Shown here one piece after another: positions 8,324 through 16,203 of a DNA stretch of 64,000 bases (position 1 is its first letter; each line of letters starts with the position of its first letter). Position numbers and translations under genes: made by a program. The notes beneath the pieces were generated by a model. It had not been told where the DNA came from, did no database searches, and was given only the letters and a program-made list of their open reading frames with translations. The stretch covers positions 954,029 to 1,018,028 of the forward strand of contig NZ_KI391971.1 in assembly GCF_000162475.2 (NCBI RefSeq). Direction: 5' to 3'. The DNA is from Granulicatella elegans ATCC 700633 (GTDB lineage: Bacteria; Bacillota; Bacilli; Lactobacillales; Aerococcaceae).

Positions 8324-9799
8324 ATGTATCATAGTATTACAAATTTTATTGAAAAAGCTAAACTGGAAAAATTATTAGATCCAGTTGACGAGATTTATGT
8401 AACGAATCAATTACTTCATCTATTAAAATTAGATGATTATAAACCAGTTGATACTTCACAAAATCAATTACCATTATTAGAAGATTCAGTAGATGAAATT
8501 ATTCAATTAGCGATTGAATTAGGGGTCATTGAAGATATTTTACCTGAAAAAGAAGCATTTGAAGCAGCTGTTATGAATTTATTAACGCCTCTTCCATCTG
8601 TTGTAAATGCAAACTTCTGGAATCATTACAAAGAAAATCCTGAAAAAGCAACAGATTATTTTTTTGAATTAAGCCAAAAAAATCATTACATCCAAACAAG
8701 AGCAATTGCTAAAAATATTCAATTTCCATATTCTGGAAAATATGGCACTTTAGAAATTACAATTAATTTATCAAAACCTGAAAAAGATCCAAAAGCAATT
8801 GCGCAAGCAAAATTGGTAAAACAATCTAGTTACCCTGCCTCTCAATTAACGATGACAAACGAAGGATACTATGGACGTTTTAACCACCCTGCTCGTAGTA
8901 ATCATAGAATTATTCGTTTAGAAATTAATCATGAAGATTGGGGATTCCAATATTCTCCATATTCTTATTTTAACGAACATTCTATCTTCTTAACTCAAGT
9001 ACCTCGTCCGATGCAAATTACAGAACGTTCATTTGAGAATTTAATGGATATTTTACGTCAGTTCCCTCACTATTTTGTTGGATCAAATGCTGATTTACCA
9101 ATTGTCGGTGGCTCTATTTTAGTCCACGATCACTATCAATCTGGTCGACATGTATTTCCTATGGATGTTGCTCCAATTTTAGAAAATTACACGTTTAAAG
9201 GATTTGATGGAACTGTTTCTCGTTTACATTGGCCTTTATCAGTGATTCGTTTAGCGAGTAAAGATACAAAACAAATTGTTCAACTAGCTACTCATATTTT
9301 AGATAAGTGGAGAAATTATTCAGATGAAAGTGCTGATATTTTAGCATTTACTGATGAAATACCTCATAATACGATTACACCAATTGCTCGTGTACGTAAT
9401 GGTGTCTATGAATTAGATTTAGTGCTTAGAAATAATCGTACGACTGAAGAATATCCTGATGGTATTTTCCATCCTCATGTGGATGTGCATCCAATTAAGA
9501 AAGAAAATATTGGATTAATTGAAGTTATGGGGTTAGCAATTCTTCCTCCTCGTTTAAAAAATGAACTGAAAGAAGTTGAAAAATACTTACTTGGACAAGC
9601 TCATCAAATGCCTGAAATGCATAAAGAATGGGCTAATGAAATTAAAGAGAATGAAAACATTACTCCAGACAATGTTGAAGCTTTGATTCATCAAAAAGTT
9701 GGTGAAATTTTTGAACGTGGATTAGAAGATGCCGGCGTCTTTAAACAAACAACTGAAGGACAAGAAGCGTTTGGAAGGTTTATCGACTCCTTACAATAA
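8324..9799 (+). CDS. galT: Galactose-1-phosphate uridylyltransferase (class II)
   Basis: GalT of the Leloir pathway exchanges UMP between UDP-glucose and galactose-1-phosphate. At 491 residues it has the length of the Firmicutes class II form, which is longer than the E. coli type. The active-site region reads GGSILVHDHYQSGRH, with HDHYQ in place of the HPHxQ of class I. The start at 8324 is favoured by GGAG and AAGG just upstream; an ATG 16 codons earlier is unsupported. No galK, galE or regulator gene is beside it, so galT stands alone here between a terminator and a pair of structured repeats. Confidence 0.93.
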   Translation: MYHSITNFIEKAKLEKLLDPVDEIYVTNQLLHLLKLDDYKPVDTSQNQLPLLEDSVDEIIQLAIELGVIEDILPEKEAFEAAVMNLLTPLPSVVNANFWNHYKENPEKATDYFFELSQKNHYIQTRAIAKNIQFPYSGKYGTLEITINLSKPEKDPKAIAQAKLVKQSSYPASQLTMTNEGYYGRFNHPARSNHRIIRLEINHEDWGFQYSPYSYFNEHSIFLTQVPRPMQITERSFENLMDILRQFPHYFVGSNADLPIVGGSILVHDHYQSGRHVFPMDVAPILENYTFKGFDGTVSRLHWPLSVIRLASKDTKQIVQLATHILDKWRNYSDESADILAFTDEIPHNTITPIARVRNGVYELDLVLRNNRTTEEYPDGIFHPHVDVHPIKKENIGLIEVMGLAILPPRLKNELKEVEKYLLGQAHQMPEMHKEWANEIKENENITPDNVEALIHQKVGEIFERGLEDAGVFKQTTEGQEAFGRFIDSLQ

Positions 9800-9818
9800 A
9801 ATATATTTTTAAAATACT

Positions 9819-9941
9819 TTATTGCTGTAGCAAGGACGCCAGCAACCCCTTCGGGTTTTATGGCTAAAAATTGAGCCTAGGTCTCAATTTTTCCTATATC
9901 AGAAGCCATATTGGCTTCTGATATTTCTGCTACTGCAATAA
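9819..9941 (-). repeat. Structured intergenic repeat, long form (copy 2)
   Basis: Outer stem TTATTGC-GTAGCA (9819-9831) pairs with TGCTAC-GCAATAA (9929-9941). Read on the minus strand, it contains hairpin module 1 (ATATCAGAAGCCA arms), AGGAA, hairpin module 2 (AAATTGAG arms), then TTTAGCCAT, a small hairpin AACCC/GGGTT and the core GCTGGCGTCCTTGCTAC. It lies between the convergent genes galT and dacA. Confidence 0.8.
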
Positions 9942-9990
9942 TATATTTTGGTTAATTACCATAAACTCTTTTATGTATTCTACGTATAAT

Positions 9991-10090
9991 AATAGCCTCA
10001 CTATAGCGAGGCTATCGCCTAAAAGTCGAGCCTGTATTCTCGACTTTTCCTGTACTAGAAACCAATCGGTTTCTAGTACTCATGCTACTA
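9991..10090 (-). repeat. Structured intergenic repeat, long form, degenerate outer stem (copy 3)
   Basis: It lies directly beside copy 2 in the same orientation. Module 1 (GTACTAGAAACC arms), AGGAAA and module 2 (AAAAGTCGAG arms) are well kept. The core hairpin is replaced by ATAGCCTC/GAGGCTAT, and the CTGCTGNCGTCCT core is not recognisable. The stretch 9800-10183 between galT and dacA holds only these two repeats and a terminator. Confidence 0.65.
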
Positions 10091-10141
10091 TGAAAAGGCT
10101 TGTTTTTTTACATAACATAAATATGTCTTTAATTGCTAAAA

Positions 10142-10184
10142 AAGCTTAAAATCATTCTTTGTCGATGATTTTAAGCTTCTTTTT
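10142..10184. terminator. Bidirectional terminator between galT and dacA
   Basis: AAGCTTAAAATCAT (10142-10155) pairs perfectly with ATGATTTTAAGCTT (10165-10178). T-runs flank it on both strands, so it can serve dacA from one side and galT from the other. Confidence 0.85.
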
Positions 10185-11641
10185 TATTTCTTTAAAATAA
10201 ATACAATACAAACAATAATTGCACTAATTACACAAGCTAACCCAATAATAATAGCACCTAATAAAATTGGCTGATCAGAAAGACTTAATAAAAATTCTTC
10301 AAAATTAGAACTTAGTTCCGATTTAGCTTCGGGAGTTGTATTTTGTTTATTGTCTTTATTCTCTTTTACTTCTTCTGGAATAATTGTTACAGGATAAGTT
10401 AATGGTTCAATTTTTGATGTAATACGAGGAAGGTCTGTTTCAATGACAATTTTATCCTCTTTTAAATGATATTTAGGTGTTTCACCAATTCGCACTAAAG
10501 TTTTAATATCTTTATCTAGTTGAACTTTAACTCCATCAATTGTATGTTCTCCTGCTTTTAACACGGTTTGCGTTTCATATTCAGAAAAAGCTTTTCTCAA
10601 CAATCCATTTCCAATCTGGCTCTTAAAGAAAGAACTATTGTCCTTATCTTCCCAAGCTCCAACTCCTAGGATAACTTGAATAAAACGAGTATCTTCTTGC
10701 TTAGCAGTTAATAAATGGTTAAACGCCGCACTAGGACTTGAACCTGTCTTGAATCCATCTACTCCTGGAAATCCTTGGTACATTCCTGGGATAGAACTAT
10801 TATAGGTATAAAAGGATTCTTCATAAGGTGTTCCCACCATAACCGTAATTAATGGATTTTTAGTAAAGTTAGTGATTTCTGGAAAATCTTTTAAGAAATG
10901 ATACGCTAAAATCGCTAAATCTCTAGCAGTTGTTTGGTTATATCGATTATTATTATAACCTTCTGGTGTATAATATCCTCTGAATGCAGAAGCTACTGCT
11001 CCACTAGCATTATTGAATTTTGTATTTTCCATACCCCATTCTTTAAATTTAGCATTCATTTTATTTAAAAATTCTGTATCTGATAATCCTGTAGCTCTTG
11101 CTACCATCAATGTAGCAACATTTGAAGACGGATAAAACATCATATATAATAATTCTTCAATTGGATAATCCACACCTGCAACAATAATATTATTACTAAT
11201 TTCTCCAATCGTTGAAATCGCACGATCTTCTTCTGTTGCTGTTACAACTGTATCTAAAGATAACTTCCCTTCTTTCATTGCTTCAAAAGCCATATAAGCA
11301 GTCATCATTTTAGAAATACTTGCCGGATCCCAAGGTTGATCAATATTACTTCCAAATACAATTTCTCCCGTATCTGCATCAACCATAATGGTACTTTCTG
11401 GTCGATAATTTTCTTCAACACCATATCCATATTCCGCAATTGCTTCCATTACATCTTCTCTAAATGGAATAGCCACAGTTGTTTGTTCAGTTTTTTCTTC
11501 TTGTTGGGTTGATTCTGTTTCTACTGTTGTTTCTTGCACAGCCTCTTTTGTACTGGAATCATTTTCTTCTGCTAAAATAGCACTTGTACATAATAGTGAA
11601 GCCATAAGGAAACTTAATCCCAAAATATTTTTTATTTTCAC
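10184..11641 (-). CDS. dacA: D-alanyl-D-alanine carboxypeptidase (PBP5 type)
   Basis: A low-molecular-weight penicillin-binding protein that trims the terminal D-Ala of peptidoglycan stem peptides. It has 485 residues: a signal peptide (1-24), a Glu/Thr-rich linker, then a transpeptidase-like domain with all three catalytic motifs: S-I-S-K (108-111), S-S-N (172-174) and K-T-G (298-300). A PBP5 C-terminal domain and a C-terminal membrane anchor ending LKK follow. The start codon is GTG at 11639-11641 behind GAGGAGG. It is monocistronic, with a shared terminator below it and the guaC terminator above. Confidence 0.95.
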   Translation of the reverse strand: MKIKNILGLSFLMASLLCTSAILAEENDSSTKEAVQETTVETESTQQEEKTEQTTVAIPFREDVMEAIAEYGYGVEENYRPESTIMVDADTGEIVFGSNIDQPWDPASISKMMTAYMAFEAMKEGKLSLDTVVTATEEDRAISTIGEISNNIIVAGVDYPIEELLYMMFYPSSNVATLMVARATGLSDTEFLNKMNAKFKEWGMENTKFNNASGAVASAFRGYYTPEGYNNNRYNQTTARDLAILAYHFLKDFPEITNFTKNPLITVMVGTPYEESFYTYNSSIPGMYQGFPGVDGFKTGSSPSAAFNHLLTAKQEDTRFIQVILGVGAWEDKDNSSFFKSQIGNGLLRKAFSEYETQTVLKAGEHTIDGVKVQLDKDIKTLVRIGETPKYHLKEDKIVIETDLPRITSKIEPLTYPVTIIPEEVKENKDNKQNTTPEAKSELSSNFEEFLLSLSDQPILLGAIIIGLACVISAIIVCIVFILKK

Positions 11642-11722
11642 GAATTATCCTCCTCTATCAACTTTTTTATTCTACTCTTTTTTGTAAGAATTAGCAAAAA
11701 ATCTTACTAAAAATAAAGAAAA

Positions 11723-11756
11723 AAAACGATTCAACTTAATCCATTGAATCGTTTTT
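11723..11756 (-). terminator. guaC terminator
   Basis: AAAACGATTCAA and TTGAATCGTTTT form the stem. On the minus strand it is followed by a run of T residues. Confidence 0.85.
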
Positions 11757-11781
11757 AGAATTCAGATAATTAAATAAAAGT

Positions 11782-12768
11782 TTAAATAGAATCACCATTA
11801 AAAATTGAATTTTTAACAATAACGTAATCCACTTTACGAATCGATTCTAAATCTGAACCACCCGCATACGAAATAGATGATTGTAAGTCTTGTTGCATTT
11901 CTACTAAAGTATCTTTTAATGATCCTTTGTAAGGAACAATAATTTTTTTACCTTCAACATTTTTGCGTTCGCCTTTTTGGAATTCTGATGCACTACCAAA
12001 ATATTCTTTGAAGCGTTCTCCATTAATTTCAACTGTTTTACCTGGTGATTCTTCATGACCAGCAAATAATGATCCAATCATTACCATTGTAGCACCAAAG
12101 CGAATTGATTTTGCAATATCACCGTGAGTACGAATTCCGCCATCCGCAATAATTGGTTTACGGGCAGCTTTTGAACACCAACGAAGGGCTGCTAATTGCC
12201 AACCACCTGTACCGAATCCTGTTTTAATTTTTGTAATACATACTTTACCAGGTCCAATACCAACTTTTGTGGCATCAGCTCCAGCATTTTCTAATTCACG
12301 AACGGCTTCTGGAGTACCAACATTTCCAGCAATCACGAATGTTTCTGGTAAATGCTCTTTAATATGTCCAATCATATCAATAACTGAATTCGCATGTCCA
12401 TGCGCAATATCAATGGTAATATAATCCGGAATTAAATTTTTCTCTTTTAATTCTTCAATAAATTCATATTCATGAGGTTTTACACCCACACTGATTGAAG
12501 CAATAAGATTTTTTTCATGCATTTTTTTAATAAATGGAATTCTTCCTTCTTCATCAAAACGGTGCATAATATAAAAATATCCATTTTCTGCTAAAAATTC
12601 TGCAACTGATTCATCAATAATCGTTTGCATATTAGCAGGTACTACAGGGATTTTAAAAGTGTGTTTCCCTAATTGAACAGTTGTATTGCATTCTGAACGA
12701 CTATTTACAATACATTTATTCGGCACTAATTGAATATCTTCATAATCAAAAACTTTCATTTCAAACAT
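11782..12768 (-). CDS. guaC: GMP reductase
   Basis: NADPH-dependent GMP reductase converts GMP to IMP and ammonia, letting the cell rebalance guanine and adenine nucleotides. It has 328 residues and the IMPDH/GMPR TIM-barrel fold without CBS domains, as expected for GuaC. The catalytic Cys is residue 177 in [11 protein letters not shown]. Other family landmarks are [11 protein letters not shown] (119-127 region) and the phosphate-binding [12 protein letters not shown]. The ATG at 12768 has AAGGAGG seven bases upstream. The gene is monocistronic between a terminator and a 389-bp intergenic region; PurBox-like sequences upstream are only suggestive. Confidence 0.95.
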   Translation of the reverse strand: MFEMKVFDYEDIQLVPNKCIVNSRSECNTTVQLGKHTFKIPVVPANMQTIIDESVAEFLAENGYFYIMHRFDEEGRIPFIKKMHEKNLIASISVGVKPHEYEFIEELKEKNLIPDYITIDIAHGHANSVIDMIGHIKEHLPETFVIAGNVGTPEAVRELENAGADATKVGIGPGKVCITKIKTGFGTGGWQLAALRWCSKAARKPIIADGGIRTHGDIAKSIRFGATMVMIGSLFAGHEESPGKTVEINGERFKEYFGSASEFQKGERKNVEGKKIIVPYKGSLKDTLVEMQQDLQSSISYAGGSDLESIRKVDYVIVKNSIFNGDSI

Positions 12769-12937
12769 GAGGTAACCTCCTTAAATAAGCATTTGTTTCA
12801 TATCTGTTACCACGAAATATTTTAACTTATTTTGACTAAAATGTAAACAAAAAAACTGTGTTTTATGAACATTAAAACCTACAACATTTGCATTATATAG
12901 TAAAACACGAACAAAAAAGATTGAAAAAGTAAAAAAT

Positions 12938-13013
12938 GACTTTCTAAAGTAGAAATTTTAGCCATGGGATTCAATTGAGAACCTACTAGCGTCCTTGCTA
13001 TATAAGAAAAGTC
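12938..13013 (+). repeat. Structured intergenic repeat, short form (copy 4)
   Basis: The outer arms GACTTTCT (12938-12945) and AGAAAAGTC pair with one bulged base. The core reads TTTAGCCATGGGATTC, then ACTAGCGTCCTTGCTA. Both hairpin modules of the long form are absent. It lies in tandem with copy 5 in the 389-bp gap between guaC and ftsY; apart from the repeats and the guaC promoter region I see no gene there. Confidence 0.7.
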
Positions 13014-13062
13014 TTATACCTAAATCATTTTAACCGTTTTAAATTTTATGACAAAAACAACA

Positions 13063-13142
13063 AAGACTTTCCAAAGTAGCAATTTTAGGCATGAGATGTG
13101 CTAGCGAAGCTGCTGCCGTCCTTGCTACATAAGAAAAGTCTT
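13063..13142 (+). repeat. Structured intergenic repeat, short form (copy 5)
   Basis: Outer arms AAGACTTT and AAAAGTCTT, inner stem GTAGCAA with TTGCTAC, and core GGCATGAGA ... GAAGCTGCTGCCGTCCTTG. It has the same orientation as copy 4, 50 bp away. It lies just downstream of the ftsY stop. Confidence 0.8.
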
Positions 13143-13157
13143 ATAAAAAAAATTATA

Positions 13158-14165
13158 CTATTTCAACGAATCTTTCACTAATCCGAAGATAAACTGAGTT
13201 GAGTCAAATGGTTGTAAATCATCCATTTTTTCTCCTAATCCAATAAATTTAACTGGAATGTTCATTTCATGACGAATTGATAAAATTACGCCACCTTTTG
13301 CAGTGCCATCTAATTTTGTTAAAATTAAACCTGTTACATCAATCGTTTCTTTAAATTGTTTTGCTTGAACTAAAGCATTTTGTCCTGTAGTTGCATCTAA
13401 TACTAATAAAGTTTCATCTGCTCCTGTTTCAATTTCTCTAGAAATGATACGATTCATTTTTTCTAATTCTTTCATTAGATTCACTTTATTTTGCAAGCGA
13501 CCGGCTGTATCAATTAATAAATAATCGATATTTTCTGCTTTCGCTTTTTTAATGGCATCATACACAACAGAAGAAGGATCTCCACCTTCTTTACCACTAA
13601 CAACTGGAACCCCTACACGTTCGCCCCAAATTTCTAATTGTTGGATAGCTCCTGCACGGAATGTATCTCCTGCAGCTAATAATACAGAATGCCCTTCTTG
13701 TTTTAATCTCCAAGCAATTTTACCAATCGTAGTTGTTTTACCAACACCATTTACTCCGACGAATAGTAATACAGTTGGTCTACCTTCAGCTTTTGCTAAA
13801 GTTGCTAAATTGTCTTCACCTTTTTCATAAATGTCTACCATTTTTTCAATAATAACTTGTTTGACATCATGAGCATTTTTAGCATTTTTCAAACGAACTT
13901 CATCTCTTAAAGCATCCGTAATCGCTAAAGTCATTTCAAAGCCAACATCTGAAGAAATAAATGTTTCTTCTAAATCATCAAAGAAATCTTCATCAATTGT
14001 TCTAAAATCTGCTAAAAATTCATTTAAATGATCCGAAAAACTTTTACGAGTTTTTTGCATTCCTTGGTCATATTTATCAATAATAATTGAAGTTTCTTGT
14101 TCTTGCTGTTTAATGACAGCATCTTCACCGGTAAAGGCACGTTTAATACGATCAAATAATCCCAT
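13158..14165 (-). CDS. ftsY: Signal recognition particle receptor FtsY
   Basis: SRP-type GTPase at the membrane that receives ribosome-nascent chain complexes from Ffh/4.5S RNA and hands them to SecYEG. It has 335 residues, with a short acidic N-terminal A domain, an N-domain helical bundle and the G domain. G1 is GVNGVGKTT (137-145); further motifs are GGDPSSVVYDAI, DTAGRLQNK and TKLDGTAKGG. Its ATG overlaps the stop of the upstream phosphatase gene by one base (TAATG), with AAGGAG before it, so the two are translationally coupled. In relatives it follows smc; here smc is about 11 kb away. Confidence 0.97.
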   Translation of the reverse strand: MGLFDRIKRAFTGEDAVIKQQEQETSIIIDKYDQGMQKTRKSFSDHLNEFLADFRTIDEDFFDDLEETFISSDVGFEMTLAITDALRDEVRLKNAKNAHDVKQVIIEKMVDIYEKGEDNLATLAKAEGRPTVLLFVGVNGVGKTTTIGKIAWRLKQEGHSVLLAAGDTFRAGAIQQLEIWGERVGVPVVSGKEGGDPSSVVYDAIKKAKAENIDYLLIDTAGRLQNKVNLMKELEKMNRIISREIETGADETLLVLDATTGQNALVQAKQFKETIDVTGLILTKLDGTAKGGVILSIRHEMNIPVKFIGLGEKMDDLQPFDSTQFIFGLVKDSLK

Positions 14166-15001
14166 TATTTCACTCCTTCTCTTTCACATTTATTTTGTTC
14201 TAAAATATGATAAATAGCATGAGCTACCCCAGATTCTTCATTTGTCTTTGTAATGAATTTTGCTACTTCTTTTACTTCTGGAGAACCATTTCCCATTGCT
14301 ACTGGGAATCCAACTGTTGTAAGCATTGATAAATCATTTTCTTCGTCTCCACAAGCTGCAATTTCCTCTACTGTAATTCCTAAAATTTCAGCTAAATGCG
14401 TTAGACCTGTTCCTTTAGAAACTTCTTTTGGAACTACTTCTAATAAGAAAGTACGAGACTTCATACAATTGAATTTTTCAAAGAAAGCTTCTGGTAATTG
14501 ACGAATTCCTTTATCTAATAGTGATTCTTCAATACATAGCACTGCCTTATAAAACACGTGGCTTTCTTCAAATTCCGATGGATTTTTTGTAATGAACTCA
14601 ATTGGATGAGGTAATCCTGGATAAATAGAAGGTCTTCCTTCCGGATAAGTTGTTTCATAAGCTCTTTCTAAATCAATCATAACAAGCGGTAAGCCTACTT
14701 TATACGCTTCTTCATAGCAGTATTGCATATCATCTCTTGAATGACCTTGTTTAAATAAAATTTCTTGTGATTTTGTTTTTTGAATAATTCCACCATTGTA
14801 ATTGATAGAAAAATCATCATCACCTAATAATTCTAATTCTTCTAATAAATGATAAATACTCATTAAAGGACGACCTGTACAAAGAACAATTTTTACACCT
14901 TGTTCTTTCGCAAGTTGAATAGCTTTTTTATTTTCAGGTGTTACTTTTTTATCATCTGTTAGTAATGTTCCATCTAAGTCTAGTGCAATGACTTTTATCA
15001 T
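14165..15001 (-). CDS. Cof-type HAD phosphatase
   Basis: A 278-residue soluble phosphatase of the haloacid dehalogenase superfamily, Cof/YidA type, probably acting on small phosphorylated metabolites such as sugar phosphates or flavin precursors. HAD motif I is ALDLDGTLLTDD (nucleophile Asp near residue 8), motif II VLCTGRP, motif III a Lys before AEILGI, and motif IV GDEENDLSML. It is the first gene of a two-gene unit with ftsY. Its leader (15002-15078) carries a hairpin and an extended -10 promoter that also occur 960 bp away. Confidence 0.92.
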   Translation of the reverse strand: MIKVIALDLDGTLLTDDKKVTPENKKAIQLAKEQGVKIVLCTGRPLMSIYHLLEELELLGDDDFSINYNGGIIQKTKSQEILFKQGHSRDDMQYCYEEAYKVGLPLVMIDLERAYETTYPEGRPSIYPGLPHPIEFITKNPSEFEESHVFYKAVLCIEESLLDKGIRQLPEAFFEKFNCMKSRTFLLEVVPKEVSKGTGLTHLAEILGITVEEIAACGDEENDLSMLTTVGFPVAMGNGSPEVKEVAKFITKTNEESGVAHAIYHILEQNKCEREGVK

Positions 15002-15018
15002 ACAACCTCTCCTTTTTT

Positions 15019-15141
15019 ACTCTAGTGGAGTGCATTTACTAGAGCTCGTCATTCCTTTGATTCCATTCTTGTATTATACCAAATTTTTAGGTTTGTGACT
15101 ATTCCTAAAGAAAAAGCCATATCACATTGATATAGCTTCTC
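15019..15141 (-). repeat. Direct repeat unit R1: terminator, promoter and leader hairpin
   Basis: About 120 bp that recur at 15983-16105 with high identity by eye. On the minus strand the unit holds, in order, a terminator hairpin (AGCTATATC / GATATGGCT followed by T's), TTTAGGAATAGTCACAAACC, an extended -10 TGGTATAAT (15073-15078), and a leader hairpin CTCTAGT/ACTAGAG. It drives the phosphatase-ftsY pair and terminates the acetyltransferase gene. Confidence 0.8.
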
Positions 15142-15240
15142 CGTTTTTTTGTTGTTCGATAAATCCTAATTGTAGTCAATTAGATTTACAAATAGGCTTT
15201 GTCAAATACCCTATGTAAAATTCAATAATAAGCTTATCTT

Positions 15241-15765
15241 CTACTTCAATGCAAAAAATTCATCTCGTAGAATTCCATATTTTATTGAATCGTAGTAAAT
15301 TCCTTTATAATAACGAACTTTTCTAATTCTAGCTTCTTGAGTCATCCCTAATTTTTCTGATAGTCTCATCATGCCAGGATTACCACTCCAAGTTGTTAGT
15401 CCCACTCGTTCAATTTCTGGGAAATCTTTAAAACAAATCCCAATCCATTCTTGTAAGGCAGATGTTCCAATACCGTGAGACCATAATGAATCATCATAAA
15501 TAACAATTCCTATTTCTAACCAACGAGTTCTAATGTCTTCCCAATAGCGTGTAACAACTCCAATGATTCTTTCTTCATGAACAATTGCTAAAACATTTTC
15601 ACTCAGAAAAAAAAGATGAATATCTGACTTTAAAAATGTTTCTAAATTTAATTGTTTATATTCATCAAAATAAGGGGCATTATAAAGTGTCCATCGAGGT
15701 TTTTCAGATGAATATATTAGTGTATGAAGTATTGGTAAGTCTGATTCTCTTAATTTTTTAAGCAA
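15241..15765 (-). CDS. GNAT-family N-acetyltransferase (RimJ/RimL-like)
   Basis: A 174-residue acetyl-CoA-dependent acetyltransferase of the GNAT fold, most like the RimJ/RimL/YoaA group that modifies protein N-termini or small molecules. Visible landmarks are IGVVTRYWEDI, ELGI-like LEIGIVIYDDSLWSHGIG (the acetyl-CoA loop) and VGLTTWSGNPGMMRLSEKLGM. The start is TTG at 15763-15765 with AAGGAG seven bases upstream. The gene sits between two near-identical terminator-promoter repeats (R1 and R2), which makes it look like an inserted or duplicated cassette. The substrate is unknown. Confidence 0.85.
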   Translation of the reverse strand: MLKKLRESDLPILHTLIYSSEKPRWTLYNAPYFDEYKQLNLETFLKSDIHLFFLSENVLAIVHEERIIGVVTRYWEDIRTRWLEIGIVIYDDSLWSHGIGTSALQEWIGICFKDFPEIERVGLTTWSGNPGMMRLSEKLGMTQEARIRKVRYYKGIYYDSIKYGILRDEFFALK

Positions 15766-15982
15766 ATTAACTTTCTCCTTATATAATGTAGTTAGATTAT
15801 TAAAGGCTACCTATATGCCTAAATAATTGCATAATATAGTTATTAGATAGAGGACATCGTTCTCTCCTTAAGTTCTAAAACTCGCACTCGAAAGAGTGAT
15901 GCCTCTGGAAATTTTTCTTAGTGGTTTTTGATTTTTTGAAGAATTTTTTTATTCGTTATTGACTTTTCATAGTTAGTCTTTC
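15766..15982 (-). other. Long untranslated leader of the acetyltransferase gene
   Basis: Between promoter unit R2 and the TTG start lies more than 200 bp with no credible gene. It includes a hairpin CACTCGAAAGAGTG (around 15886-15899). I see no known riboswitch or T-box features. The leader could be regulatory or simply residue of the cassette insertion. Confidence 0.4.
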
Positions 15983-16105
15983 TTCTCTAAGGGGGTGCAT
16001 TTCCTAGAGCTCATCTTTCCTTTGAGTTCATTCTTGTATTATACCAAATTTTTACGTTTGTAACTATTCCTAAAGAAAAAGCCATATCACTGGGATATAG
16101 CTTCT
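15983..16105 (-). repeat. Direct repeat unit R2: terminator, promoter and leader hairpin
   Basis: Second copy of the 15019-15141 unit. The -10 is TGGTATAAT (TATAAT at 16038-16043). Its leader hairpin arms differ from those of R1 (AGG with CCT in place of AGT with ACT) but still pair, while the loop AAATGCAC is unchanged. The terminator part serves the ABC exporter gene at 16204. Confidence 0.8.
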
Positions 16106-16203
16106 TGTTTATATTGAGGATTTATCGAAAAAGCAAAAAAGACTCAGTTCTTCCAATCACAAAAATTATCTAATTGCACTATTTTACTTATTAATTACTC
16201 TAC

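Noticed and set aside
12769-12937. Purine riboswitch or PurR operators upstream of guaC
   Set aside because: ATGAAC and ACGAAC in AT-rich context resemble PurBox cores, but each has about three mismatches to the consensus as I recall it and the spacing is unusual; no purine aptamer core is present.
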